From the NCBI RefSeq assembly GCF_001507855.1, contig NZ_LGEN01000006.1, positions 52,411 to 116,410 on the forward strand: a stretch of 64,000 nucleotides of DNA, written 5' to 3'. Origin of the DNA: Halomonas sp. 54_146 (GTDB lineage Bacteria; Pseudomonadota; Gammaproteobacteria; Pseudomonadales; Halomonadaceae). Position 1 is the stretch's first letter; every line of letters starts with the position of its first letter. This document shows, piece after piece, positions 27,958 to 37,367 of this stretch. Both the position numbers and the translations under genes were made by a program. The notes under the pieces were generated by a model, which worked only from the letters and a program-made list of their open reading frames with translations, did no database searches and was not told where the DNA came from.

Positions 27958-29361
27958 TTACTGCCCCGCCGACGATGCCCGACGGGCGTGTAACGCGCGC
28001 CTTGCCAGCGGCATACGCGCAACGCTTGCCAATAGTGCCAGCAGCGTAGTCGCCGCCCCCAACCAAAGCGTTACTTGAACCGGCCAGCCAAGCGCTAGCG
28101 CAGCACCCACCAACGCTACGCCAAACGACTGCCCCACCGTGCGCGTGGTGCTCATCACCCCAGAAACGTTAGCACTGCGCTCTGGCGGCAGGCTGCCCAT
28201 CATTTCACGGTTATTAGGCGGCTGAAACAAGCCAAAACCGATGCCACATAACGCGGTGCGCCATAAGCTACCCGCCACACCGGTTGATTCATCCACCAGC
28301 GCCAGCGCAATCAGGCCAATAATAAGCAGGCCAAGCCCGGCACTGGAGAGAATACTGGGGTTGATACGGTCGGCTAAGCGCCCGGCTATGGGTCCAACCA
28401 CCATAATGGCCAGCGGCCAGGGCGTGAACAGCCAGGCAGTTTCCAGCGGCGTGAATCCCATCTGTTCTTGGTAGAAAAACGACAGCGCTACAAAGGTAAG
28501 CCCCTGACCAATAAAGGCAAGCCCAGAGGCCGATACCGCCAGCGTAAAGCGCCGCTCGGCAAATACGCTAAGCGGCAGTAATGGGTAAGGTGCCCGGCGC
28601 TGGCGAGCAATAAACCCCGTGCAGGCCAGCACCGCCAGCACCGCCCAGCCACCGCTTTGCCAAATCGGCGCGGCGTGGCTGACAGCATCCATGGCGATAA
28701 AGAAGCTCGCCAGCATCACGATTGAGAGCAGCGCGCCGGTTATATCAAAGCTGCCTTGGCGCGGCGTATCCCGAGGCAGCGCACGGTAAGCCAGCCAAAG
28801 CGAGCACACACCCAGCGGCACGTTTAACGCAAACAGCCAAGGCCAGTCAGCAAACGAGAGAATCACGCCGCTTAGCGTCGGCCCTGCCGCGTAGCCACCG
28901 GCCACCACCAAGGCACTCAAGCCAAGGGCGCTGCCCAATAGCCGCGAAGGAAAAATCGCCCGATAGAGCGATGGGCCAATCGACAGGGTGGCTGCAGCGC
29001 CTAACCCTTGGAAGGCACGAAACACCAGCAGCGTTTCCAGGTTGCGCGACAGCGCCGCGCCCAGCGCTGCACCAACAAACGTTGCCAGCCCAAACAGGTA
29101 AAGCCTGCGCCGGGTGACCAGCTCGCTAATACCGGCAAACACCAGCAAAAAAGCCGCACAAACGACCTGAAAGAGGTTGGTGATCCACACGGCACGGGAA
29201 GCCGGCACATTCAAATCAGCGGCGATGGTGGGCAGCGCCAGGTTGATCATGGTGGTATCCACCACCGCCATCAAGGTGCCGGTTACCAGCGCCAGCACGG
29301 CAAGGGCGCGTTCAGGCCCAGGCAGGCCATCATCACCGGGGCGAGTTTCAAACAGTCGCAT
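27958..29361 (-). CDS. MFS drug efflux transporter (DHA2, 14-TM type)
   Basis: A 467-aa membrane protein with about 14 hydrophobic segments. Motif A-like region ELVTRRRLYLFGL, and the DHA2 hallmark VDTTMINLALPTIAADL in TM1 (motif D1). GLGAAATLSIGPSLYRAIFP and FGLFQPPNNREMMGSLP are typical of EmrB/QacA-type proton-coupled exporters. There is no membrane-fusion or regulator partner nearby. The substrate cannot be told from sequence. Confidence 0.88.
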   Translation of the reverse strand: MRLFETRPGDDGLPGPERALAVLALVTGTLMAVVDTTMINLALPTIAADLNVPASRAVWITNLFQVVCAAFLLVFAGISELVTRRRLYLFGLATFVGAALGAALSRNLETLLVFRAFQGLGAAATLSIGPSLYRAIFPSRLLGSALGLSALVVAGGYAAGPTLSGVILSFADWPWLFALNVPLGVCSLWLAYRALPRDTPRQGSFDITGALLSIVMLASFFIAMDAVSHAAPIWQSGGWAVLAVLACTGFIARQRRAPYPLLPLSVFAERRFTLAVSASGLAFIGQGLTFVALSFFYQEQMGFTPLETAWLFTPWPLAIMVVGPIAGRLADRINPSILSSAGLGLLIIGLIALALVDESTGVAGSLWRTALCGIGFGLFQPPNNREMMGSLPPERSANVSGVMSTTRTVGQSFGVALVGAALALGWPVQVTLWLGAATTLLALLASVARMPLARRALHARRASSAGQ

Positions 29362-29397
29362 GGTCGTCAGTTCCTAAATAGCCCCCTTAAAAACAGT

Positions 29398-29419
29398 AAA
29401 ACCGGCCTAAGCCGGTTTT
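29398..29419. terminator. Terminator between the acidic hypothetical gene and the MFS gene
   Basis: Perfect AAAACCGGC/GCCGGTTTT stem (9 bp) with a 4-base loop, 31 bp after the stop of the 128-aa gene. T-rich on both sides. Confidence 0.75.
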
Positions 29420-29449
29420 ACGATGCGCTTACGCTAAAAGCATAGCACG

Positions 29450-29836
29450 CTAATCCTGCTCGCTGTCTAACAGCAATGCATCATCAACTTCAGAGATTTC
29501 AAGCGGCGTTTCGTCATCCAGGTCAATCGCCAGGTAACTGTGCTCGACGCGTACAAACTCCTGGAACAGCGCCCAATCCAGCTTATCCGGCCACTGGCGT
29601 TCGTCCTCTTCCCAGGCGCGCAGCTCAGTTTCAAGGATTTCCACGTAGCGGTCGCGTACAAACGTTTCCAGCGCTTCGGGGGTGTCCATCTCTGGAATCA
29701 GGTAAATGGTACTTTCACGCTCGACGTCGTCCAGGGTCAGGTCGTCGTCTCCCATGGTGGGTTCCAGCGCGTTGATCCAGTCCACAAAGGGCTGGGTCGG
29801 CCTGACGCTCAGTGCGGAGCGGTTAAGCAGTTTCAT
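29450..29836 (-). CDS. Conserved-looking acidic hypothetical protein
   Basis: A 128-aa highly acidic cytoplasmic protein (DDDLTLDDVERE, DLDDETPLEISEVDDALLLDSEQD) starting MKLLNRSALSVRPTQPFVDW. The start is ATG 29834-29836 with AGGAGAA; an upstream in-frame start at 29896 lacks a Shine-Dalgarno. It lies 84 bp downstream of lysS on the same strand and ends at a terminator, so it may be cotranscribed with prfB-lysS. No recognised domain. Confidence 0.8.
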   Translation of the reverse strand: MKLLNRSALSVRPTQPFVDWINALEPTMGDDDLTLDDVERESTIYLIPEMDTPEALETFVRDRYVEILETELRAWEEDERQWPDKLDWALFQEFVRVEHSYLAIDLDDETPLEISEVDDALLLDSEQD

Positions 29837-29920
29837 GGGGTTCTCCTCGCCGTCGAAACGTTGACCATTATGGGCGCTATCACGCGCCCTTACCAACTTT
29901 TCATCCGCTATCGCTAGGTT

Positions 29921-31432
29921 TTAGCCCACTTCAGGGCGCATCGCCGGGAATAGCAGCACGTCACGAATGGAGGGGCTGTCGGTAAACAACATTACCAGGC
30001 GGTCGATACCAATGCCTTCACCCGCCGTTGGCGGCATACCATACTCCAACGCACGCACGTAATCAGCATCGTAATACATCGCTTCCAGGTCGCCGGCGTC
30101 TTTTTCCGCTGACTGCGCGCGGAAACGCTCCGCCTGATCTTCTGCGTCATTAAGCTCAGAGAAACCGTTGGCGATTTCACGGCCACCGACAAAGAACTCG
30201 AAACGATCAGTCACGAAAGGATTAGCATCGTTACGTCGCGCCAGCGGGCTCACTTCAGCCGGGTATTCGGTAATAAACGTCGGCTGGTCGAGCTTATGCT
30301 CGGCCACCTCTTCAAAGATTTCCGTTTGTACCTTGCCCAAGCCCCAGCTTTCTTTCACTTTGATGCCGAGTTTTTCAGCGGTGGCTCGCGCGGCGTCTAG
30401 CGAATCCAAATCAGCATCGGCAATGCCATCACCGTGATCAAGAATTGCTTGGCGTAGCGTTAAGCGGGTAAAAGGTTTGCCGAAATCATAGCTCGCGCCC
30501 TGATACTCAATCAGCGCGCTGCCCAGCACTTCTTCGGCTGCCGTGCGCAGCATCTCTTCAGTCATATCCAGCAGGTCACGGTAATCAGCATAGGCCCAGT
30601 AGAACTCCACCATAGTGAATTCTGGGTTGTGGCGCGTGGATAACCCTTCGTTGCGGAAGTTGCGGTTAATCTCAAAGACTTTTTCAAAGCCGCCCACCAC
30701 CAAGCGCTTGAGGTAAAGCTCCGGCGCAATACGCAGATACATATCAATATCCAGCGCATTGTGGTGAGTAATGAAGGGCCGCGCCGCCGCGCCGCCAGGA
30801 ATCGGCTGCAGCATCGGCGTTTCTACTTCCATAAAGCCGCGGGCTTCAAAGAAACGGCGCATGGAGCTGATCACCGCGGCGCGGGTTTCAAACACCTTGC
30901 GCGACTGCGGGTTCATGATCAGATCCACGTAGCGCTGGCGATAGCGGGCTTCCATATCGGTCAGGCCGTGAAATTTATCGGGCAGCGGGCGCAGGCTCTT
31001 GGTTAATAGCTGCGCTTCAACCATCATCACGTACAAGTCGCCCTTGCCGGATTTATGCACCGGCCCACGGGCAGCGACGATATCGCCAATATCCCAGCCT
31101 TTCACATCGTCTAGCACGTCAGCGGGCAGGCCTTTTTTATCCACGTAGAGCTGAATCTGCCCGGCCACATCCTGAATAACGATAAAGGGCCCACGTTGAC
31201 GCATCACGCGACCGGCCACCGAGGCGTGGTGATCCAGCGCTTCCAGCTCGGCTTTTTCTTTATCGCCGAAGGCGTTTTGCAGCTCAACGGTTAAGCTGTC
31301 GCGGCGAAAGTCATTCGGAAACGCACTTTTACCTTGTGCTGCGGCGATCTCGCGGCGAGCAGCCAGCTTGGCACGGCGCTCGGCGATCAGGTGGTTTTCG
31401 TTTTCAAGAGGAGACGCGTCTTGGTTAGCCAT
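29921..31432 (-). CDS. lysS: Lysyl-tRNA synthetase, class II
   Basis: 503 aa (E. coli 505). N-terminal OB-fold anticodon-binding domain ([20 protein letters not shown]), then class II core: motif 1 near [17 protein letters not shown], motif 2 [20 protein letters not shown], motif 3 [27 protein letters not shown] 31430-31432 lies 34 bp after prfB, the prfB-lysS pair of E. coli. Confidence 0.98.
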   Translation of the reverse strand: MANQDASPLENENHLIAERRAKLAARREIAAAQGKSAFPNDFRRDSLTVELQNAFGDKEKAELEALDHHASVAGRVMRQRGPFIVIQDVAGQIQLYVDKKGLPADVLDDVKGWDIGDIVAARGPVHKSGKGDLYVMMVEAQLLTKSLRPLPDKFHGLTDMEARYRQRYVDLIMNPQSRKVFETRAAVISSMRRFFEARGFMEVETPMLQPIPGGAAARPFITHHNALDIDMYLRIAPELYLKRLVVGGFEKVFEINRNFRNEGLSTRHNPEFTMVEFYWAYADYRDLLDMTEEMLRTAAEEVLGSALIEYQGASYDFGKPFTRLTLRQAILDHGDGIADADLDSLDAARATAEKLGIKVKESWGLGKVQTEIFEEVAEHKLDQPTFITEYPAEVSPLARRNDANPFVTDRFEFFVGGREIANGFSELNDAEDQAERFRAQSAEKDAGDLEAMYYDADYVRALEYGMPPTAGEGIGIDRLVMLFTDSPSIRDVLLFPAMRPEVG

Positions 31433-31466
31433 GGGGTACCTTATTCGTGTGCAAACGCTAAAAAAA

Positions 31467-32565
31467 TTACAAACCTTGCTTCAAGCTAGCGACGATAAAT
31501 TGATCAATATCTCCGTCGAGCACTTTGTCGCAGTTGCTGGACTGCACGCCGGTGCGCAAATCTTTAATACGCTGGTCATCAAGCACGTAAGAACGAATCT
31601 GGCTGCCCCAGCCGATATCGGCCTTGGAGTCCTCGGCCTCCTGCTTGGCGGCATTGCGCTTTTGCATCTCGTGTTCCCACAGCCGCGCTTTCAACTGCTT
31701 CATGGCAAAATCGCGGTTAGCGTGCTGGCTGCGCTGGCCTTGGCAGGCCACGACAATGCCGGTCGGCTCGTGGGTAATCCGCACCGCTGAATCGGTGGTG
31801 TTAACGTGCTGACCGCCCGCGCCGCTTGAACGGTAGGTATCAACGCGCAAATCAGAGGGGTTAATATCCACCTCAAAGCTGTCGTCGATTTCCGGTGACA
31901 AAAACACCGACGCAAACGAGGTATGCCGGCGGCCGCCGGAATCAAACGGGCTTTTGCGCACTAAGCGGTGCACGCCGGTTTCGGTACGCAGCCAGCCAAA
32001 AGCGTAGTCACCCTGAATATGCACGGTGGCCGATTTAATGCCCGCCACTTCACCGGCAGAGATTTCGGTGATGTCGGCTTTAAAGCCGTGGCTTTCCGCC
32101 CAGCGCAGGTACATGCGCAGCAGGATATTGGCCCAGTCTTGCGCTTCGGTGCCGCCAGAGCCGGATTGGATATCCAGGTAGGCGTTATTGGGGTCCATAT
32201 CACCGGAAAACATGCGCCGAAACTCAAGCTTTTCAAGCGCGGCCTGCATGCTGTCCAGCTCTTGGCGTACTTCATCAACGGTGCCTTCATCCTCTTCCAT
32301 TTCGGCAAGCTCCAGCAGGTCGCGGCTGTCGCCTAGGCCCTGCTCAAGATCATCAATGGTGGCCACAATGGTTTCGAGGGAGGCGCGTTCTTTACCTAAC
32401 TTCTGCGCGTAGTCTGGATCGTTCCAGACGTTGGGGTCTTCCAGTTCGCGGGTGACTTCTTCTAGCCGGTCTTTCTTCTCGGCATAGTCAAAGATACCCC
32501 CTAAGAACAGCTGTCCGCTCAGACAGGTCCTTAATCTGGTTATGAATCGGGTTGGTTTCCAACAT
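31467..32565 (-). CDS. prfB: Peptide chain release factor 2 (programmed +1 frameshift)
   Basis: RF2, 365 aa after frameshifting, recognises UGA and UAA. Reading starts at ATG 32563-32565 ([17 protein letters not shown]) for 25 codons to an in-frame UGA at 32488-32490. It continues in the +1 frame as [12 protein letters not shown]. Later motifs: SPF tripeptide ([11 protein letters not shown]) for stop-codon reading and GGQ ([14 protein letters not shown]) for hydrolysis. UGA as codon 26 is exactly as in E. coli. Any gene model with one continuous frame from further upstream is wrong. The gene precedes lysS. Confidence 0.97.
32487..32502 (-). promoter_or_regulatory. RF2 autoregulatory frameshift site
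   Basis: Minus-strand AGGGGGTATCTTTGAC: an internal Shine-Dalgarno-like AGGGGG, slippery CUU, UGA and C. Low RF2 slows termination at UGA and favours the +1 shift, so RF2 controls its own synthesis. Confidence 0.97.
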
Positions 32566-32593
32566 GGGATTGCCCTAGCGTGGTCTATATCGG

Positions 32594-32632
32594 ATCGTAC
32601 AACGCTATCGTACAAAGCTATCGTACAAAGCT
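32594..32632. repeat. 13-bp tandem repeat (3 copies) upstream of prfB
   Basis: atcgtacaacgct (32594), atcgtacaaagct (32607) and atcgtacaaagct (32620), then decayed copies to about 32660. The array starts 29 bp upstream of the prfB ATG, inside its leader. Confidence 0.92.
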
Positions 32633-32733
32633 GACGGTACGTTGGTCGTACAAAGCCGTATCGATTAGAAAGGCGCATAGTGTAACGAAAGCCGACACGC
32701 CCCGCATCCAATGGCCTACCACTAGGCAATAAA

Positions 32734-32755
32734 AAACCCGGCCTGCGCCGGGTTT
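32734..32755 (-). terminator. Terminator of the FadL-type gene
   Basis: AAACCCGGC/GCCGGGTTT (9 bp) with a CTGC loop, followed on the minus strand by a run of six T residues. It lies between the FadL-type gene and prfB. Confidence 0.85.
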
Positions 32756-32811
32756 GGGTAGGGTTTGTGGCAAACTAGGTCTTAAAAACGCCCGATCTTA
32801 AAAACGATAGG

Positions 32812-34011
32812 TTAACTGCGCGCCAAAACCGTGGGCTTCGTTTCAGGCGTAGGGCTCCAGCCTGCGCCAATGGAGAAGATTCGCCGTTCATCAGAAGGAA
32901 TACGCACGCTGCGATCATTATCATTGGTCGGCGTAAAGTCTAAGGTTACCCCAGCGCGCAGTGCCAAGGTGGGCGTTAACTGATACTCGCCGCCGGTAGC
33001 AAATGCCCACGCATTCGAGTAGTTTTGCTGCTCATTAGTGATTACGTCGCCTTGGCTACCGGTGACCAAAATCTGATCAAACTGACTCCAGCGTACCCAA
33101 GAAGCGCCAAACATTAACTTCAATCGATCACTCATCTGTTGAGTCACCGAAAAGTTAACCGTTTCAGGAGTGGTTAAATCCAGGTTGGCTGTATCAGCCC
33201 GCACCACATTTCCCAGCGGGTCGGTTGCACTAAAATTGCCTTTTAAGGTGTAGTCGACTTTCGAGCGGTAGGTCAGGCCTAATGTCGTTTCAGGCACCGG
33301 ACGATAGATCACCCCCAGGTTATAGCCCCACGCTTCATCGTCACCATCAACGCGAGAGTCGATATCAAGGTCGGGGTTAAACGTAGCCTCGGATGGAAGC
33401 TGACGACGCAGCTCACCCTCTACTTGGTTATAGGTTACCCCCGCACCTACCGCCCACTGGTCATTAAAGCGATAAGACACCGTAGGCTGAGCGCTGATCA
33501 CCGTTACTTCTGTGTAGTCACCAAAATAGCGGCCTTGGAAGTCATCTTCATAATCGGTTTTAGAGCCAAACGGCGCATACACCCCAAAACCAAAGGCAAG
33601 CTGATCCGTTACAGGGTGCGCATAAAAAGCAAACGGAATCGGCGTACCCGGCACCATATCGCCATCGTTACCGCCGGGAATACTGCCAACAGGTATTTGG
33701 TTGCCGTTTGGCGCACCGCCAGCAGCCACGCCTGAATCAATGAAGCGGCTCGCTTCAACGTTCGACAAATTGGTATTAACGTTTAGATACGTAGCGCCTG
33801 CAGTAACCTGTGCACGGTCTAAAAACGACATGCCCGCAGGGTTACCATAGACAATCGACGCATCATTAACGTTAGAACTGCGGCCTGCATGGCCATAACC
33901 CTGCCCACTCACGCTCTGCTCGTTAATTTGGTAACCGCCCGCGTGGGCTTGGCTGGCGCAAGCGGCGGTGATAGCAACGGCCAGAGTGAGCTTATTAAAG
34001 TTATTATTCAT
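32812..34011 (-). CDS. FadL/OmpP1-family outer-membrane transporter with a damaged C-terminus
   Basis: 399 aa. FadL-type beta-barrel for uptake of hydrophobic compounds across the outer membrane. Signal peptide MNNNFNKLTLAVAITAACASQAHA is followed by the mature start GGYQINEQSVSGQGYGHAG and the NPAGMSFLDR motif. The start is ATG 34009-34011 with AGGCCT upstream; an earlier in-frame start is not signal-like. After GWSPTPET the frame continues with KPTVLARS and stops. In another frame, nucleotides 32798-32842 encode NEAHGFGAQLTYRF and a stop, the natural terminal beta-strand ending in Phe. A deletion with frame change has therefore probably removed the last strands. The product is probably not assembled normally. 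Confidence 0.85.
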   Translation of the reverse strand: MNNNFNKLTLAVAITAACASQAHAGGYQINEQSVSGQGYGHAGRSSNVNDASIVYGNPAGMSFLDRAQVTAGATYLNVNTNLSNVEASRFIDSGVAAGGAPNGNQIPVGSIPGGNDGDMVPGTPIPFAFYAHPVTDQLAFGFGVYAPFGSKTDYEDDFQGRYFGDYTEVTVISAQPTVSYRFNDQWAVGAGVTYNQVEGELRRQLPSEATFNPDLDIDSRVDGDDEAWGYNLGVIYRPVPETTLGLTYRSKVDYTLKGNFSATDPLGNVVRADTANLDLTTPETVNFSVTQQMSDRLKLMFGASWVRWSQFDQILVTGSQGDVITNEQQNYSNAWAFATGGEYQLTPTLALRAGVTLDFTPTNDNDRSVRIPSDERRIFSIGAGWSPTPETKPTVLARS

Positions 34012-34206
34012 GGTAGGCCTCTTTTTCGATGATCCCGTGGATACTGACAATCCACACTCTTTATTTTTCACATGACTGTTTTCTCGCAACTAGGCTAAAG
34101 GTTCAAGGGCAAACGAGCGTTTTATTTTAATTTACGCTTATACATTAGTCGCACGGTCGTTTTAAATCAGTGTTTTAGTATTTTCGCCCGACATTCAAAC
34201 ATCACC

Positions 34207-34238
34207 TTGACCTATGTGTTACCCACAGGTTCTACACT
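34207..34238 (+). promoter_or_regulatory. MerR-type promoter/operator of merR-copA
   Basis: TTGACC (34207-34212) and TACACT (34233-34238) are separated by 20 bp, the over-long spacer typical of MerR-family activated promoters. An ACCT...AGGT dyad lies in the spacer. It starts 38 bp before the merR ATG. The rest of the FadL-merR gap is AT-rich and otherwise featureless. Confidence 0.75.
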
Positions 34239-34275
34239 CTAACGGTGACCATTTACCCCATCGGGAGAACAGACG

Positions 34276-34719
34276 ATGAAAGTTAACGAGCTGGCCAAAC
34301 GTGGAGGTGTCACGGCGGAAACCGTGCGCCATTACGCTCGTGAACAGCTGCTTGCCCCCGAACGCCACCCAGACAACGGCTATCAACTATTTTCCGATAC
34401 CGACTTAGAGCGGCTGCGGTTTATTCAGCGGGCGCGTAAGCTCGGTTTTAGCGTGGCAGAGATCCGCGACATTCTTTCCCACGCCGACCAGGGCGATTCA
34501 CCCTGCCCGCTGGTACGCGATTTGCTCGCCAGCCGCTTGCCACAAATCCGCGCGCGCATTGCCGAGCTTGAAGCACTCGCCCAGCGGATGGAGCAGGCGC
34601 TAGAGAGCTGGCAAGACATGCCCGACGGCACCCCTGATGGCCATAGCCTATGCCGCTTAATCGAAAGCTTTCCCGAGGAGGCACCATGCAACGCAGCACC
34701 GAGCAGCCACCAACCCTAA
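34276..34719 (+). CDS. MerR family heavy-metal-responsive regulator
   Basis: 147 aa. N-terminal winged HTH ([26 protein letters not shown]), arginine-tyrosine wing, dimerisation helix ([22 protein letters not shown]). Metal-loop cysteines are in SPCPLVRD and, near the C-terminus, HSLCRLIES, resembling the ZntR/CadR/PbrR side of the family, although the partner ATPase is copper-type. GGGAG Shine-Dalgarno. It overlaps copA by 34 bp. It probably activates its own operon through the 20-bp-spacer promoter upstream. Metal specificity is undecided. Confidence 0.9.
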   Translation: MKVNELAKRGGVTAETVRHYAREQLLAPERHPDNGYQLFSDTDLERLRFIQRARKLGFSVAEIRDILSHADQGDSPCPLVRDLLASRLPQIRARIAELEALAQRMEQALESWQDMPDGTPDGHSLCRLIESFPEEAPCNAAPSSHQP

Positions 34720-37268
34720 CCCGCACCGTGCCGGGCATGAACTGCCAAGGCTGCGTAAAGCGCATGCGCGAGGCGATTCAAAGTAGCGACCCTGAGGCTG
34801 AGGTGATCGGCACGCCTAGCGAAAAACGCCTGGACGTTGTTTCGACCCTAACCGACGCCGAGCTTGACCAGCGTTTGACCGAAGCGGGCTATCCGCCAGC
34901 CGAAGCAGGCCTTGACGAAGCGGTTCTAGACGAAGCTGATAAGCAGCCAGATACCGTGGCATCTGCCGAAGCCGAAGCCGAAGCCGAACCCGAAGCCGAA
35001 AAGGCCGTAAGTGTCCATTCCCAAGGCCAAGGCCAAGGCAAGAAGCAGCGCCTGGCGATTAGCGGGATGACCTGCGCCAGCTGCGTTAAAAGCGTGCAAA
35101 AAGCGCTTGAGCGCACCGAAGGGGTCGACACCGCCAGCGTCAACTTTGGCACTCACTCCGCCCAGGTATTTGGCAGCGCGGAGATGCAAACGCTGATTCG
35201 CGCCGTTGAAGCCGTAGGCTATGGCGCCGAACCCATCATCGATATGCGTGAAGCAGAGCGCGCCCGCGCCGAACACGACGCCAAAACTTACCAAAAACGG
35301 CTGCGCGGCAGCGCGATGTCGCTGGCGTTGGCGGTTCCGCTGATGCTTAGCATGTTCTTTTTTCACCCTCACCCGATGGGGCTGGGGCGTCTCTACTGGC
35401 TGGTCATTGGCCTGCTGACCCTGGGCATCATGGTTTTTCCAGGCCGCCATTTCTTTGTTAACGCCTGGAAGAATCTTAAACATCATCAGGCCAACATGGA
35501 CACGCTCGTTGCCATGGGCACCGGCACCGCCTGGCTCTACTCCATGGCCGTTGTGCTGTTTGCGCCATGGCTGCCAGACGTTGCCCAAGGAATCTATTTT
35601 GAAGCCTCCGCCATGGTGATCGGGCTGATTTTGCTCGGCAATGCCATGGAGCTTAAAGCCCGCGGGCGCACCAGCGACGCGCTAAAGCGCCTGCTTGACC
35701 TGCAAAGCCGCACCGCGCGAGTGATTCGTGACGGTCAAGAGCAAGAGATTGACATTGACGCCGTGCGCGCCGGTGATCAGGTTCGGGTGCGCCCCGGTGA
35801 GCGCTTACCCGTGGATGGCGAAGTGATCGAAGGCGAAAGCCATATTGATGAATCCATGCTAACCGGCGAACCTCTACCGGTTGCCAAGCGCGCAGGCGAT
35901 GACGTCAGCGCAGGCACGGTGAATGGCCGTGGCGGACTGGTCTATCAGGTAACGCGAGTAGGCGCTGACACTCGCTTAGGGCAGATAACCGAACAGGTCG
36001 CCAGCGCCCAAAGCTCACGGCCGCCGATTGGTGAACTCGCCGACCAAGTCTCTAGCGTGTTCGTTCCTTCGGTAATGATTATTGCCGTACTCACCGCCTT
36101 GGTGTGGTTCAATCTAGGGCCCGCGCCCCAAGTCATCTATATGCTGGTCACCGCCACCACCGTGCTGATCATTGCCTGCCCCTGCGCGTTAGGCCTGGCA
36201 ACGCCGATTTCGACCATGATTGGAGTCGGCAAAGCCGCCGAACACGGGGTACTGGTGAGAAACGGTGAAGCGCTGCAAACCGCTAGCAAGCTCACTACGT
36301 TAGTGGTCGATAAAACCGGCACGCTGACCCAAGGCAAGCCCAGCGTTACCGATGCGCAGCTGTTTGGCGTAGAGCAATCCGCCGCGCTTTCGTTGGTGCA
36401 CGCGCTAGAGCGTGGTTCAGAGCACCCGCTGGCGGCGGCGCTGATGACCTACGCGGATGAACACGACGCTAACCCTGCCGAGATTAAGCATTTCGACAGC
36501 GTGACCGGGGGCGGGGTGAAAGCCCAAACCACCGACGGCAAAGCGCTGCTGCTGGGCAATGCGCGCTTATTAACCGAAGCGGGGGTAGACCTTTCCAGCA
36601 GCGAAGCCCAGGCGCGAGCACTGGAAGAGCAGGCGCGCACGCTGGTGTACTTGGCGGTGGATGGCAAGCTGGCCGCTCTGTTTGGCATTAGCGACCCGCT
36701 TCGCCACGACACCGTGGCCGCGATCAAACGCCTGCAAAAAGACGGCTTAACCATCGTTATGCTTACCGGCGATAACGAGCACACCGCTAAGGCCATTGCT
36801 CAGGAAGTGGGCATAGATGAGTACCGTGCGGGCCTATTGCCCGAGGACAAACACGCCGAGATTGAACGCCGCCAAAAGGCCGGGGAAATCGTCGGTATGG
36901 TGGGCGATGGGATTAATGACGCCCCGGCGCTGGCTCGGGCGAATGTGGGCTTTGCGATTGGCCAAGGCACCGATGTGGCCATTGAGAGCGCGGGTATCAC
37001 GCTGATGCGCGGCTCGCTGCACGGGGTGGCGTCAGCGATTGAAATCAGCCGCGCTACGCTGCGCAACATCAAACAAAACCTGGTGGGCGCGTTTGGCTAC
37101 AACCTACTGTGTATTCCCATTGCCGCAGGGGTGCTCTACCCGCTCACCGGCATGCTGCTCTCACCGATGATTGCGGGCGCTGCCATGTCACTTTCTTCGA
37201 TTACCGTGGTGAGTAACGCCAACCGCTTGCGGCTGTGGCAGTCACCCAGCCAGGAGGATGCCTCATGA
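34686..37268 (+). CDS. copA: Copper-translocating P-type ATPase (P1B-1, CopA type)
   Basis: 860 aa. Two N-terminal metal-binding domains (GMNCQGC with C20/C23; GMTCASC with C130/C133) are joined by a Glu/Ala repeat linker. Eight TM helices are expected. TGE (393-395), CPC (498-500) and the phosphorylation site DKTGT (D542) are present. The hallmark Cu(I) residues of TM7 (FGYN) and TM8 (MSLSS) are present. It exports Cu(I), or possibly Ag(I), from the cytoplasm. ATG 34686 was chosen for GAGGAGG just upstream, inside the 3' end of merR. Confidence 0.95.
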   Translation: MQRSTEQPPTLTRTVPGMNCQGCVKRMREAIQSSDPEAEVIGTPSEKRLDVVSTLTDAELDQRLTEAGYPPAEAGLDEAVLDEADKQPDTVASAEAEAEAEPEAEKAVSVHSQGQGQGKKQRLAISGMTCASCVKSVQKALERTEGVDTASVNFGTHSAQVFGSAEMQTLIRAVEAVGYGAEPIIDMREAERARAEHDAKTYQKRLRGSAMSLALAVPLMLSMFFFHPHPMGLGRLYWLVIGLLTLGIMVFPGRHFFVNAWKNLKHHQANMDTLVAMGTGTAWLYSMAVVLFAPWLPDVAQGIYFEASAMVIGLILLGNAMELKARGRTSDALKRLLDLQSRTARVIRDGQEQEIDIDAVRAGDQVRVRPGERLPVDGEVIEGESHIDESMLTGEPLPVAKRAGDDVSAGTVNGRGGLVYQVTRVGADTRLGQITEQVASAQSSRPPIGELADQVSSVFVPSVMIIAVLTALVWFNLGPAPQVIYMLVTATTVLIIACPCALGLATPISTMIGVGKAAEHGVLVRNGEALQTASKLTTLVVDKTGTLTQGKPSVTDAQLFGVEQSAALSLVHALERGSEHPLAAALMTYADEHDANPAEIKHFDSVTGGGVKAQTTDGKALLLGNARLLTEAGVDLSSSEAQARALEEQARTLVYLAVDGKLAALFGISDPLRHDTVAAIKRLQKDGLTIVMLTGDNEHTAKAIAQEVGIDEYRAGLLPEDKHAEIERRQKAGEIVGMVGDGINDAPALARANVGFAIGQGTDVAIESAGITLMRGSLHGVASAIEISRATLRNIKQNLVGAFGYNLLCIPIAAGVLYPLTGMLLSPMIAGAAMSLSSITVVSNANRLRLWQSPSQEDAS

Positions 37269-37336
37269 GCTTATTGATCAACCTAGCCGGCCTGGGGCTT
37301 ATCGCACTGATTATCTGGTGGTTTTGGCTGAGTTAA
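37265..37336 (+). CDS. 23-aa single-TM microprotein coupled to copA
   Basis: An ATG overlapping the copA stop (ATGA) opens a 23-codon frame, [16 protein letters not shown] then IWWFWLS. It is almost entirely one hydrophobic helix ending in a Trp-rich interface and a stop. It has the look of either a membrane microprotein working with CopA or the truncated N-terminal anchor of a small membrane-tethered copper protein. The following 31 bp to recJ contain no continuation. Confidence 0.55.
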   Translation: MSLLINLAGLGLIALIIWWFWLS

Positions 37337-37367
37337 GGCGCACTCGGCAAAAGGAACACCTCACGCG

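Noticed and set aside
32488..32490. In-frame UGA in prfB as a damaging mutation
   Set aside because: It is the conserved programmed frameshift with AGGGGG, CUU and UGAC in place.
32566..32729. Upstream extension of the prfB +1 frame
   Set aside because: Open only by chance through repeat DNA; the native start is in the other frame at 32565.
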